Positions 35,140-44,097 of a DNA stretch of 64,000 nucleotides are shown here, in pieces. The position numbers and the translations under genes were made by a program. This stretch comes from Actinomycetota bacterium (GTDB taxonomy: Bacteria; Actinomycetota; Acidimicrobiia; Acidimicrobiales; Ilumatobacteraceae), in the NCBI GenBank assembly GCA_947454105.1, contig CANGIP010000001.1:425264-489263 (forward strand), in the 5' to 3' direction. Every line of letters starts with the position of its first letter. Positions within the stretch are counted from its first letter, which is position 1. Below the pieces are notes generated by a model. It searched no databases and had not been told where the DNA came from. It was given only the letters and a program-made list of their open reading frames with translations.

Positions 35140-35652
35140 TTAGAAATCAATCAGAGGTAAAAGCAAAGCCAAGCTGTCGGGCAGAAAGCGCTCTCGACGC
35201 AACAAATCGTCGAGCCCGTCTCGATGAACCCACCAAGCTTCAACCACTTCACCGTCATCAAACGTGAATGGTCCCTGGGTCGTCACCACATAGCAACGCG
35301 CCATCAGACTCACTTGGTCATCGTCATATGGTTGCGACTCACCGAGGTCGATTTCTGCGAGTGTCGCCGCGCTCACGCCGACTTCTTCGGCAAGTTCACG
35401 GTGGGCTGCTTCAAGATACGACTCGCCCGCCCCGACAACTCCGCCCACAGCGATATCACACCAGCTAGGCCACACATCTTTGTGGGGCGAACGGCGATGC
35501 ACCAAGAGTCGGCCCGCGCCATCAAGGATCGCAATAAAGACTGCTCGGTGGCGCAAGCGATCGGCGCGCATGATCCGCCTAGGAACAACCTGAATGACTT
35601 GGTCAAACTCATCAACTACATCGACGAGCTCATCTCCAGCGTTGAGTCCCAC
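35140..35652 (-). CDS. Nudix hydrolase (IDI-like)
   Basis: 170 residues from GTG 35652. The Nudix box GGVVGAGESYLEAAHRELAEEVGV fits GX5EX7REUXEEXGU. The N-terminus DELVDVVDEFDQVIQVVPRRIMRADRLRHRAVFIAIL resembles YfcD/isopentenyl-diphosphate isomerase-like Nudix proteins. It would hydrolyse a nucleoside-diphosphate-linked substrate. Divergent from the M20 amidohydrolase with 53 bp between starts. Confidence 0.9.
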   Translation of the reverse strand: MGLNAGDELVDVVDEFDQVIQVVPRRIMRADRLRHRAVFIAILDGAGRLLVHRRSPHKDVWPSWCDIAVGGVVGAGESYLEAAHRELAEEVGVSAATLAEIDLGESQPYDDDQVSLMARCYVVTTQGPFTFDDGEVVEAWWVHRDGLDDLLRRERFLPDSLALLLPLIDF

Positions 35653-35693
35653 ACCTATTACCTACCACACAAATAATGGGTTGCGCTCGGGTC

Positions 35694-35699
35694 TACGAT
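35694..35699 (+). promoter_or_regulatory. -10 box (TACGAT), leaderless-type, M20 amidohydrolase
   Basis: TACGAT, 6 nt, then ATG 35706. It selects MADPTDITT as the start. Confidence 0.6.
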
Positions 35700-35705
35700 A
35701 CGCAT

Positions 35706-36935
35706 ATGGCCGATCCCACCGACATCACGACTTTGACCGAAGAATCGCTTGATCTACTTGATGACACGATTGCGCTTCGACGACGTTTGCACGAATGGCC
35801 CGAGTTGGGTAACCACCTTCCAAAAACTCGTGACGAAGTGTTGGCTGCGCTTGAAGGCTTACCGCTTGGTATCAAACTTCATGAAACAACCTCTGGCATC
35901 GTTGCCTCACTCGAAGGCACGCGTCCCGGACCAACCATGTTGTTGCGCGGAGACATGGATGCTTTGCCGATGCCCGAAGACACCGGCGTTGAATTCAGTT
36001 CACACGTAGAAAATGTGATGCACGCATGCGGCCACGACACGCACACTGCGATGTTGGTTGGCGCAGCGCGCTTGTTGTCCAATCACCGTGACCAAATACA
36101 GGGTCGTGTTGTGTTTATGTTCCAACCCGGCGAAGAAGGTCATGCCGGAGCCCGCTTCATGCTTGATGAAGGATTGCTCGATGTTGGTCCGCTATCAGAC
36201 GGTTCGTCTTCAGAAGTCACGGGTGCGTTTGCCATTCACACCACGTCATCACTACCAACTGGTTTCATCAGTACGCGTGGTGGTCCCATCATGGCATCCA
36301 GCGATACTTTGCTGATTCGTGTCATCGGACGCGGTGGACACGGAAGCGAACCATTCCGTACGCTTGATCCGATTCCGGCAGCCTGTGAAATCGTTGGCGC
36401 ATTGCAATCAATGATCACTCGACGAATCAACGTCTTTAATCCAGGTGTCTTAACAGTGACGCAAGTTCATGCTGGAACCGCATTTAACGTCATTCCAGAA
36501 TTCGCCGAAGTTTTTGGAACGATTCGTGCGATCAGTGAAGTCACACGACGCATGATTCATGATGGTGTACGTCGCGTCGCTGAAGGTATCGCTGCGGCAC
36601 ACGGACTTGAAGTCACTGTCGAATTAACTGATGGATATGACGTGACTGTCAATAGTCCGACTTACGCAAATACTGCAGGAAATATCATTAAAGAAGTCAT
36701 TGGAAACGATCGCTTCATTGAGCTTCCTAACCCAGTGATGGGTGCCGAAGATTTTGGATATGTCCTGAATCATGTTCCAGGCGCAATGGTCTTCTTGGGT
36801 GCAACTCCGCACGATCGAAATCTTGCAACGGCAGCGCCCAATCACTCCAACCGCGTCTTCTACGACGAAGACTGCATGAGCACTGGTATCTCGATTTACA
36901 GCGCAGTCGCTCTGCGCCACTTATCAGGAGTTTGA
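35706..36935 (+). CDS. M20 family amidohydrolase (IAA-amino acid/hippurate hydrolase type)
   Basis: 409 residues from ATG 35706. The family removes acyl groups from amino acids using two metals. Blocks: RRRLHEWPELG, LLRGDMDALPMPE, HACGHDTHTAMLVGAARLL (metal Cys/His), VFMFQPGEEGHAGARFML (catalytic Glu), the dimerisation domain with GRGGHGSEP, and NPVMGAEDFGYVL. The 3' end overlaps the convergent SDR gene by 12 bp. Confidence 0.93.
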   Translation: MADPTDITTLTEESLDLLDDTIALRRRLHEWPELGNHLPKTRDEVLAALEGLPLGIKLHETTSGIVASLEGTRPGPTMLLRGDMDALPMPEDTGVEFSSHVENVMHACGHDTHTAMLVGAARLLSNHRDQIQGRVVFMFQPGEEGHAGARFMLDEGLLDVGPLSDGSSSEVTGAFAIHTTSSLPTGFISTRGGPIMASSDTLLIRVIGRGGHGSEPFRTLDPIPAACEIVGALQSMITRRINVFNPGVLTVTQVHAGTAFNVIPEFAEVFGTIRAISEVTRRMIHDGVRRVAEGIAAAHGLEVTVELTDGYDVTVNSPTYANTAGNIIKEVIGNDRFIELPNPVMGAEDFGYVLNHVPGAMVFLGATPHDRNLATAAPNHSNRVFYDEDCMSTGISIYSAVALRHLSGV

Positions 36936-37778
36936 GCTGGGACCCGCGGGATAGCGGGCATCACCGAGAACCATTTCCATTGCTGGTTCAATATTTGGTC
37001 CACGACGTAAGTGGTGTCCACCGTCGGCACTAATACATGTGCCGGTAATCCACGAACTCTCATCGCCCAACATGAAACGCACAAGCTTGCCAATGTCTTC
37101 GGTGCTACCAACGCGACCTAAGGGCATTTGTTCGAGGTAATCATTCAAGATCACATCAAGTGTCATGATGCCTTCGGTTGCATCGGTCGGTACGAGTCCT
37201 GGTCGCACCGCATTCGCGCGAATGTTTCGACAACCGAGTTCATCGGCAGTTTGACGAATCAACATTTCGAGTCCGGCCTTTGACACGTCATACGGAGTCA
37301 TAAAGCGATGCGTGACCGGGCCAGCAATCGACGAAATCGCCACGATCGAACCGCCGCCATGTGCAGCTAAGTGACTCACCGAATGTTTGATTGTCAAAAA
37401 CGCACCGGTGAGATTGGTGCCAAGGATTCCATTCCAGTCATCGAGTGATGTCAAGTGAATGGGTCCGCCGCCGCCGTACCCCGCATTGGCAACCACCATC
37501 GTGAATTTGCCGGCATTGTTCGCCGCCGTGCAGGCATTTGCAACACTCTCTTCGCTGGTGACATCGCAGGCAACCGTGAGTACCTGCGCACCACCTTCGG
37601 CGATTGAACGTAATTCGGCTGCTGAAGCTTCAAGGCGTTCAACATTGCGAGCGGCCAACATGACTGTCGCGCCATCTTGCACCAATTCGCGTGCACAGCC
37701 GAGGCCGATTCCTGATCCACCTCCGGTAATGAGTGCAACTTGGCCAGACAAGGGATGAGGGTGACGGGTTGAAGACAT
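36924..37778 (-). CDS. short-chain dehydrogenase/reductase
   Basis: 284 residues from ATG 37778, preceded by GAGGA at SD distance; the frame to 37796 adds six residues. Rossmann motif ALITGGGSGIGLG binds NAD(P). NAG is in VVANAGYGG, Ser is in VAISSIAG, and the catalytic pair is YDVSK. The C-terminal WITGTCISADGGHHLRRGP is typical. The sequence looks like 2,4-dienoyl-CoA reductase or acyl-CoA related SDRs, but substrate is uncertain. It is divergent from a CoA-transferase. Confidence 0.9.
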   Translation of the reverse strand: MSSTRHPHPLSGQVALITGGGSGIGLGCARELVQDGATVMLAARNVERLEASAAELRSIAEGGAQVLTVACDVTSEESVANACTAANNAGKFTMVVANAGYGGGGPIHLTSLDDWNGILGTNLTGAFLTIKHSVSHLAAHGGGSIVAISSIAGPVTHRFMTPYDVSKAGLEMLIRQTADELGCRNIRANAVRPGLVPTDATEGIMTLDVILNDYLEQMPLGRVGSTEDIGKLVRFMLGDESSWITGTCISADGGHHLRRGPNIEPAMEMVLGDARYPAGPSSNS

Positions 37779-37844
37779 GAAGAGATCCTCGCACAAGTCA
37801 ACTCCAAGTCAACAAATCGTAATTTGATCAGGCATCATAGATAG

Positions 37845-39071
37845 ATGAATCAGTCGCCGTCACCGCTCTCAGGAATTCGAGTTCTTGACCTGACGAGGGT
37901 TCTTGCTGGTCCACATTGCGGCCGCATGTTGTGCGACTATGGCGCCGAAGTCATCAAAGTTGAACCACCTGACGGCGACCTCACACGATTCTCGAGTCCA
38001 CGGGTCGGTTCATTGGCAACTTATTTCATTCAACAAAATGCCGGCAAAAAATGCATCAGTCTCGATTTATCAACACCAGAAGGCGCCGACATTTTTCGAC
38101 GTCTCGCGGCAGAAAGCGATGTTGTTCTTGAGAACTATCGCGCTGGAGTCATGGATCGGCTCGGACTTGGCTATGAAACTCTGGCAAAGATCAATCCGCG
38201 ACTCATTTACGCGTCCATCAGTGGTTACGGAGCTGATGGTCCGTGGGTTCATCGCCGTGCCTATGCAACGGTGATTGGTGCCGAAAGTGGAATGACGCGC
38301 ATGCAGGGCGACGCTCGCGGTGGAAACTATTCAAACGACCCATGGTCACATGCCGACACCTACACCGCTCTTGAAACGACAACGGCAATCTTGGCCGCAC
38401 TCTTTAATCGTGAACGATCAGGTAATGGTGAGCGCATCGATGTCTCGATGGCCGAGACCATGTTGTACGTCAACGAACACGTCCACGACGAGTTGTATGA
38501 CGGGGTCGTTGATCCCAACTGGATTCGATCATTCCAGCCCGGTGACTATCCGATCATGCAGGTTGCTGATGGCAGCACAGTTGTCATTAGTGGCCACCCC
38601 GCAGAACGCGGAACTTTTGAAATCATTGTGAACACCATGGATCGGCCTCAATTATTGTCCGATCCACGATTTGCTGATGTGCAAATGCGTTTACGAAACC
38701 TCGGCGCGCTGCAAGATGAAATGCGCGCTTGGGCGCTCACCCTGCCCACTGCTCAGGCCTTTGAAGATCGTTGCGCCCAATTTGGGCTTGCTGTTGGCGT
38801 GATGCGTAGTGTTCGTGAAATTGCCGAAAGTGATTGGTCAACCGCTCGGGGCGCAATCACGAGCGTTCCCGATCGAATTGGTGGCGAAGTACGTATTCCG
38901 AATGCACCGTGGCACTTCACCCATAGTCACGTCGGAACTTCAGGAGAACCGCGCTATCGCGGTGAAGATAATCGCAATGTGCTTCGCGACATTCTCCACA
39001 TGAATGACGAAGAAATCAACGCGCTCGAAGCCAACAAAGTGTTGTCGAGTCGCCTTCCTAAAACAAGTTAG
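37845..39071 (+). CDS. CaiB/BaiF (family III) CoA-transferase
   Basis: 408 residues. Signatures: IRVLDLTRVLAGPHCGRMLCDYGAEVIKVEPP, NAGKKCISLDL, VVLENYRAGVMDRLGLGYE, YASISGYGADGPW. The candidate catalytic Asp is in SHADTYTAL. A CATCAT box sits 6 nt before the ATG. It differs clearly from the other CoA-transferase at 8833-9987 and pairs divergently with the SDR, suggesting an acyl-CoA pathway. It overlaps the convergent membrane protein gene by 4 bp. Confidence 0.92.
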   Translation: MNQSPSPLSGIRVLDLTRVLAGPHCGRMLCDYGAEVIKVEPPDGDLTRFSSPRVGSLATYFIQQNAGKKCISLDLSTPEGADIFRRLAAESDVVLENYRAGVMDRLGLGYETLAKINPRLIYASISGYGADGPWVHRRAYATVIGAESGMTRMQGDARGGNYSNDPWSHADTYTALETTTAILAALFNRERSGNGERIDVSMAETMLYVNEHVHDELYDGVVDPNWIRSFQPGDYPIMQVADGSTVVISGHPAERGTFEIIVNTMDRPQLLSDPRFADVQMRLRNLGALQDEMRAWALTLPTAQAFEDRCAQFGLAVGVMRSVREIAESDWSTARGAITSVPDRIGGEVRIPNAPWHFTHSHVGTSGEPRYRGEDNRNVLRDILHMNDEEINALEANKVLSSRLPKTS

Positions 39072-39715
39072 GCATCAAGTGCCGTGGGTTGCTGAATCAC
39101 GTCAGTCCCCATGAATCGAACCATCGGTGGCAAAGTTCGAGCCAATATCGGTCCGGTCAAAATCACAAAGAGAATTGTGCCGACTCCAATTTGTCCGCCG
39201 AGCAAAATACCAGCGGTGACAACCACTCCTTCAATACCCCAACGGCCGACTTGCATACTCAAACCCTTGTCGTTCAGACCAAGCATCAATAGCTCCATCG
39301 GTCCGGTTCCGAGTGTTGTGGCAACTCCAATTGAAATCGCAAAGTAGAGCAATGCCATTCCGGCGATCATCATCACGGCTCGCCACAACATCAGTGATGG
39401 TTCAGGCATCAGAGGCAGAACAATGTTGACCACTTGACCAACTAAAACCGTCCCGATCAAAGTGCCCCATGTAGGTGGACGTTTCACTGCAATCGCGAGC
39501 AAGGTGAAGAGTGCACCGCTAATCCAACCCATGGTGCCGACACCAATATTGAGTTGTTTTGCGCCACCAGTTGAGAACACATCAGCTGGCGCAACACCAA
39601 GATGCGCCGACACCATCATGGAGATTCCAGTACCAACCATCACGATGGCAAGCAGTAGTGCGGCAGCACGAAAACGAAACGACTTCTTCTCAATTCTCGT
39701 TTCGCTCTGAGTCAC
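39068..39715 (-). CDS. YczE/YitT-like integral membrane protein
   Basis: 215 residues from GTG 39715. Five hydrophobic segments are evident, beginning AAALLLAIVMVGTGISMMVSAHLG. The sequences GVAPADVFSTGGAKQLNIGVGTMGW and ATTLGTGPMELLMLGL are the repeated half-sites of the YczE/YyaS/YitT family. Its transport role is unknown. TAGTGT lies 6 nt upstream. The 55 bp palindrome copy 2 lies further upstream of that promoter. Confidence 0.85.
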   Translation of the reverse strand: MTQSETRIEKKSFRFRAAALLLAIVMVGTGISMMVSAHLGVAPADVFSTGGAKQLNIGVGTMGWISGALFTLLAIAVKRPPTWGTLIGTVLVGQVVNIVLPLMPEPSLMLWRAVMMIAGMALLYFAISIGVATTLGTGPMELLMLGLNDKGLSMQVGRWGIEGVVVTAGILLGGQIGVGTILFVILTGPILARTLPPMVRFMGTDVIQQPTALDA

Positions 39716-39721
39716 CCGCCC

Positions 39722-39727
39722 ACACTA
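39722..39727 (-). promoter_or_regulatory. -10 box (TAGTGT), leaderless-type, YczE-like gene
   Basis: TAGTGT on the minus strand, 6 nt, then GTG 39715. The palindromic repeat begins 24 bp further upstream, close to where a -35 or operator would lie. Confidence 0.5.
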
Positions 39728-39750
39728 GGTGCTTTACTCCAACATCCATT

Positions 39751-39805
39751 GTGATTCTGGTGTTGATTTAGTTGGTATATCCAAATAAAACGACACCAGA
39801 ATCAC
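39751..39805. repeat. 55 bp imperfect palindrome, copy 2
   Basis: The arms GTGATTCTGGTGTTGATTT and CCAAATAAAACGACACCAG pair over about 25 bp with two mismatches and one G-U, closing a TATAT loop. The right arm differs from copy 1 at only two of 25 bases. Here it lies between two minus-strand genes: downstream of DUF1295 and upstream of the YczE-like promoter. A strict convergent-terminator role therefore does not explain both copies. Confidence 0.85.
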
Positions 39806-39812
39806 AAAGGTG

Positions 39813-40589
39813 TTAGATCTTTTTGGGCGGACGAGGGAAGAACGGACTCGTTCGCGCAATATAAGCGTCATAACCTTCACGTCGTTTTTTCAATGACTTC
39901 TCTAACAAAGTCACACCGCTCACACGACGTAAGAAGAATGTCATGACCGCTGCACCGATAAAGCCCCACGCTCCACTTCCAGTTTCGGCGGCAACAATCG
40001 CGATTCCCCACCACACACACGAATCACCGAAATAGTTCGGGTGTCGAGTGAACTTCCACAAACCCTGATCCATCACTTTGCCTGCATTAGATGCATCGCC
40101 TTTGAATCGGGCAAGTTGTGCGTCGCCGACAACTTCAAAGAACAAACCGATCAAATACACAGCGATTCCAACGAAAGCAATGAATCCGACTTTCGGCGTT
40201 GCATCTGATTCGCCAATCTGAACTGGTAACGAAACAATCCACATCAATGTTCCCTGTAAACCAAAAACAGTCACCAAACTAATGATCGGAAATCGAGGTC
40301 CCCAGTGCTTGCGCATTGAGCGATAACGGAAGTCTTCACCATGACCAGCGTTACGCCACAACAAATACAGACCGAGTCGCAAACCCCAAACGGTTGTCAT
40401 CAAGGTCAAGATCCATTGGCGAGCATTGTCACCGTCGGCAACGGCGCGTGAAATCCAAGCAACCAATACAAAACCAAGACCCCACACAATGTCGACAATG
40501 GACGCATTCTTTTTGATCAAACTAATAATCCAGGTTGTCACCATTAAGGCAATAATTCCTACGGCCGAACTCAACATCACTTCACCCAC
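39813..40589 (-). CDS. DUF1295 membrane protein (steroid 5-alpha-reductase fold), copy 1
   Basis: 258 residues, about six membrane segments. Family blocks: SIVDIVWGLGFVLVAW, GLRLGLYLLWRN, RYRSMRKHWG, and the C-terminal GLWKFTRHPNYFGDSCVWWG, where HPNYxG is the signature shared with 5-alpha-reductases and isoprenylcysteine methyltransferases. It probably reduces or modifies a lipid; the substrate is unknown. It overlaps the acyltransferase by 8 bp. Confidence 0.88.
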   Translation of the reverse strand: MGEVMLSSAVGIIALMVTTWIISLIKKNASIVDIVWGLGFVLVAWISRAVADGDNARQWILTLMTTVWGLRLGLYLLWRNAGHGEDFRYRSMRKHWGPRFPIISLVTVFGLQGTLMWIVSLPVQIGESDATPKVGFIAFVGIAVYLIGLFFEVVGDAQLARFKGDASNAGKVMDQGLWKFTRHPNYFGDSCVWWGIAIVAAETGSGAWGFIGAAVMTFFLRRVSGVTLLEKSLKKRREGYDAYIARTSPFFPRPPKKI

Positions 40590-41589
40590 GATGATTTCTC
40601 CTCATCTCATTTCTTGCTTCTAAAGCTTCATCAACTTCGCGATCCATACGCATCCACTCACCATCTAACCACTTCGTCAACTCATTGGTATCAACTCGTG
40701 AGTTACTAGGAATTGCAGATCGTTCAACTCGTCGCAAATGAAAACGAATCGGTCGCATTCGAGAAGAGATCGCCCGCAATATTCCGCCAAATGTGTCAAG
40801 GCCTTCAAAGCCAACATGCCAGGCAAAGACGACGTCGGAACTCGGACAACCTCGCAACATCGCTGCCGCACCAGCTGGTCGCGGTGGTAACAGATGTTTC
40901 ATCTCGTGTAATCGATCAGCGCGTGCTGGGTCAACGACGGCGATTTTCTCTAAAGCTCGATCGCGCTTCTTCTGATTGGCCCGAGTTCCCTCGGGAAAAA
41001 TGATTCCGACCGTTGTTGCATCAATATTTGTTACTAAAGCTTCAAGTGCTTCTAACTCAGGAGTTGAGTCGGTTGCATGGCGGTCAAGAAAATGATTCGG
41101 TAAACGTTGACCCACGACATCAAGACAGGGATCGGCCAAGAGTTCGCGTTTTAAGACATACCGCGGATTCTTCTGTGCCAGCGTCGTCACGACATATGCC
41201 GAAACTAGTGAATCAGCCAAACTGGCATGGCGAGAAAACAACAAAACAGGTCCATGTTGCAATGCATCAATATTTTCAACCTCGACTGCGAAGCCGCATG
41301 TTGCTTTCAATGCTCGTAAAAGTCGATCGGCCCACCAACGTTGCAACGCGTAATGCTTTGGCAGGTTCTTACTTTGTCCAGTCAGCCAGTACATTGCCGA
41401 ACACAAGACTCCAGCAGTTTCGAGCCACGCCCAACACACGGCGAATAACAACAGTCGTGCCAACGGGAAACGCCACTTCCATCGACAAGCATCAATCACC
41501 AGAACGAGTGGCAACCACGCGGGTGCTGTCACGGTCAATATCAGTGCACCAATCATCAGCCCACTAATACTGATGAGGCGGCGCTTCAT
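40582..41589 (-). CDS. PlsC-like acyltransferase, membrane-bound
   Basis: 335 residues. Two N-terminal hydrophobic segments (LMIGALILTVTAPAWLPLVLVI; LLLFAVCWAWLETAGVLCSAMYW) precede a PlsC-type domain with SRHASLADS (HX4D) and FPEGTRANQKKR. The length and the C-terminal basic domain resemble the larger lysophospholipid acyltransferases. It is coupled to a DUF1295 gene, implying shared lipid metabolism. TACGCT 6 nt upstream suggests its own leaderless promoter. Confidence 0.87.
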   Translation of the reverse strand: MKRRLISISGLMIGALILTVTAPAWLPLVLVIDACRWKWRFPLARLLLFAVCWAWLETAGVLCSAMYWLTGQSKNLPKHYALQRWWADRLLRALKATCGFAVEVENIDALQHGPVLLFSRHASLADSLVSAYVVTTLAQKNPRYVLKRELLADPCLDVVGQRLPNHFLDRHATDSTPELEALEALVTNIDATTVGIIFPEGTRANQKKRDRALEKIAVVDPARADRLHEMKHLLPPRPAGAAAMLRGCPSSDVVFAWHVGFEGLDTFGGILRAISSRMRPIRFHLRRVERSAIPSNSRVDTNELTKWLDGEWMRMDREVDEALEARNEMRRNHRG

Positions 41590-41595
41590 AGACCA

Positions 41596-41601
41596 AGCGT
41601 A
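41596..41601 (-). promoter_or_regulatory. -10 box (TACGCT), leaderless-type, acyltransferase
   Basis: TACGCT on the minus strand, 6 nt, then ATG 41589, in the 36 bp divergent gap. Confidence 0.55.
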
Positions 41602-41625
41602 GATCTCATTGAGCCCTAACGTGGG

Positions 41626-42570
41626 ATGCAGAACCCGCCAATCAACGGCTCTTTAGGTCAAGATATGTGCATGAATTCTGCTGGCACATCATCGTGGACG
41701 CGGTCGCGATCCTTTGCGCTGATCTTCGCTTTGTATGTCGTCGCCACTACCGGCGCCCTCGTCATTGCCTCGATCGTTGGAACAGACCACCCCGTCAAAG
41801 GACTGATATGGGGATACGGCGCTTCGGTCGCCTTTCTGTACATCGCCAGCCAGATCGTTGGTAATGGGTCAACCTTTGATGCCTGGTGGAGCGTCATGCC
41901 CCCGAGTTTCGCCATTTGGTTCTGCTTTGTACTCGATGACCCTGGCCAATTCTCTGGTGCCGACCTTCGACGCCTCGCCGTTGCAATCTGTGCCTCTTTG
42001 TGGGGACTTCGCCTCACAGCAAACTGGGCAATCGGCTGGACTGGCCTCGACCACGAAGATTGGCGCTACCGCATGCTGTACGAAACCGCCCCCATGCCGA
42101 GATGGGCGGTCAGTTTCACCTCGGTGCACCTTTTTCCCCTGATTGTCGTGACCTTGGGTTCAATTCCGATGGCTGTCGTTGCCTCACATTCCGATCGAGG
42201 CTTTTGCCTCCTCGACGTTCTAGCCGTCCTGGTGGCCCTGACCGGCGTTGCCCTGCAGCAGTTCGCCGACCTTGATCTACGCCGCTTCAATCGCACCAAA
42301 CAGCCCGGAGACGTGCTGAATACGGGCTTGTGGTCCCGCTCTCGCCACCCCAACTATTTGGGGGAAATGTGCTGGTGGTGGTCACTTTTCATCTTTGTCC
42401 TTGCGGCCAACCCCAAGTCGTGGTGGACCGGAATCGGAGCCGTGGCGATGACTGTCATGTTCTTTGCGGCCAGCATTCCGATCGCCGAAAAGCGCAGCGC
42501 CGAGCGTCGCCCTGGATGGGAAACCTATAAAGCCAGCACCCCGATGGTCTTGCCACGCCTGCGTAAATAG
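41626..42570 (+). CDS. DUF1295 membrane protein (steroid 5-alpha-reductase fold), copy 2
   Basis: 314 residues; starts at ATG 41665 or 41671 are possible and would drop a poorly conserved N-terminus. Blocks match copy 1: STFDAWWSVMP, SLWGLRLTANWAIGW, EDWRYRMLYE, and LWSRSRHPNYLGEMCWWWSLF. About seven hydrophobic segments. It is divergently placed from acyltransferase plus copy 1 and is clearly a distant paralogue, not a recent duplicate. Confidence 0.87.
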   Translation: MQNPPINGSLGQDMCMNSAGTSSWTRSRSFALIFALYVVATTGALVIASIVGTDHPVKGLIWGYGASVAFLYIASQIVGNGSTFDAWWSVMPPSFAIWFCFVLDDPGQFSGADLRRLAVAICASLWGLRLTANWAIGWTGLDHEDWRYRMLYETAPMPRWAVSFTSVHLFPLIVVTLGSIPMAVVASHSDRGFCLLDVLAVLVALTGVALQQFADLDLRRFNRTKQPGDVLNTGLWSRSRHPNYLGEMCWWWSLFIFVLAANPKSWWTGIGAVAMTVMFFAASIPIAEKRSAERRPGWETYKASTPMVLPRLRK

Positions 42571-42606
42571 TTTCAAGTCGGTCGTTCACCTGACCGATAC
42601 CCAAGG

Positions 42607-44085
42607 GTGATGATTGCGACGACTGTGATTCCGGCTCTCTTGGTAGCCGTCGCATTGTTGACGATTGTCAGCATCGCCAACTTGTTACGACAGCACTCGC
42701 GTACTCAACAACTCGTCGTCAGTCTGCAAACCGAACAAGAACAACTCGCTCAAGCCAACGACCGCTTGGCTCACGTTGCCTCACATGACTCGTTGACCGA
42801 ACTACTCAATCGTCAGGGGATCATTGAGCATCTCGAACATCAAATTGTTCGCAGTCGCGACTCACACAAAATCGCCGTGCTCTTCATGGATGTTGATCGC
42901 TTTAAGAGCATCAATGATTCGCTCGGCCATGGAGCCGGAGATCTACTTCTCCAAGTCATGGGTCGACGTATTCGCACGGTCATGCCAGCTGGCTGTATCG
43001 CTGGACGTCTCGGCGGTGATGAGTTCATCATTGTGATTGACGAAGCGTCGGATATTTCTCGAGTTTCCGATGTTGCACATCGCCTCACACAAGTGATGAG
43101 TGAACCACTTGAACTGAGCGGTCGCCTTGTTCGAATCTCAGTCAGCATTGGTGTTGCTATCGGACCCGATGCCAACGACACCGCCAGTGAGTTACTCGGC
43201 TTTGCAAACGTCGCATTGCATCGCGCAAAAGATGCTGGCCGCGATCGTGTTGAAATCTTCACCTCTGATATTCGAATTGAAATGCAACGTCGAGCGGCTG
43301 AAGAACGCTCTTTACGTCTCGCCATTGATGCCGGCGATGTTGTGCCGTTTTTTCAACCAGAATTTGACGCCAACACCGGGCAAATCATTGGTGCCGAAAT
43401 CTTGGCGCGCTGGGTAAGACGAGACGGTTCAATTACAAGTGCTGGAGCGATGCTCACGATGGCCGAAGATGCCAGCACGCTCGAGCGACTCACTTCGGTC
43501 ATTATGCAACAATCACGGCCCGTCATTCGCCGCCTAGTTGCGCTTGGTCTTCCCACTGGCTTTCGTTTCCGCGTCAACTTGCCTCATCGCTGCACTCCCC
43601 GAGCTTGGCGAGATGGGCAGGTGGCGTCGTACTTCACTGGCATAGACCCGAGCATGCTCACGCTTGACGTTTACGAAACTGCGATGTTCAGCGATCTTGT
43701 TGGTGCTGCCGGTGTTTTAACTGAAATGCGTCAACTCGGCGCGCGTGTGTGTCTTGAAGATGCTGGCCGTGGTGGCGGATCTTTGTCAATGTTGCGTTCG
43801 CTACCACTTGATGAAGTACGCGTCGACCGCCTTCATGTTGACTCACTTACTTCACATGCCAATGATCGAGCCGTTGTGCGCGCCATGGTCAACCTCGCCA
43901 AAGATCTTGGACTCAGCATTTCGGCTGACGGAGTTGAAAGTGGTGCCCAAGCCGACGCATTGCTGGCGCTTGGTTGCACGACCCATCAAGGCCATCTCTA
44001 CTCTCCCGCTATTACTGCCACCGCACTTGAGGACATGATCTTAAAAATGGCTGCAGAGCGCGCTACCGACGGTCTGATGGCGTAG
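42607..44085 (+). CDS. GGDEF-EAL protein; intact GGDEF, degenerate EAL
   Basis: 492 residues from GTG 42607 (ATG 42610 equally likely). One N-terminal membrane helix, a short coiled segment, then GGDEF with RLGGDEF (134-140) and FMDVDRFKSINDSLGHGAGD. This suggests an active diguanylate cyclase; the RxxD inhibitory site is missing. The EAL half has AEILARW for EAL, EDAGRGG for DDFGTG, RVDR for KIDR and ADGVES for the AEGVE segment. Several metal/catalytic acids and the Lys are changed, so phosphodiesterase activity is unlikely; the domain may sense or bind. Confidence 0.9.
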   Translation: MMIATTVIPALLVAVALLTIVSIANLLRQHSRTQQLVVSLQTEQEQLAQANDRLAHVASHDSLTELLNRQGIIEHLEHQIVRSRDSHKIAVLFMDVDRFKSINDSLGHGAGDLLLQVMGRRIRTVMPAGCIAGRLGGDEFIIVIDEASDISRVSDVAHRLTQVMSEPLELSGRLVRISVSIGVAIGPDANDTASELLGFANVALHRAKDAGRDRVEIFTSDIRIEMQRRAAEERSLRLAIDAGDVVPFFQPEFDANTGQIIGAEILARWVRRDGSITSAGAMLTMAEDASTLERLTSVIMQQSRPVIRRLVALGLPTGFRFRVNLPHRCTPRAWRDGQVASYFTGIDPSMLTLDVYETAMFSDLVGAAGVLTEMRQLGARVCLEDAGRGGGSLSMLRSLPLDEVRVDRLHVDSLTSHANDRAVVRAMVNLAKDLGLSISADGVESGAQADALLALGCTTHQGHLYSPAITATALEDMILKMAAERATDGLMA

Positions 44086-44097
44086 CGTTTCTCTTTC

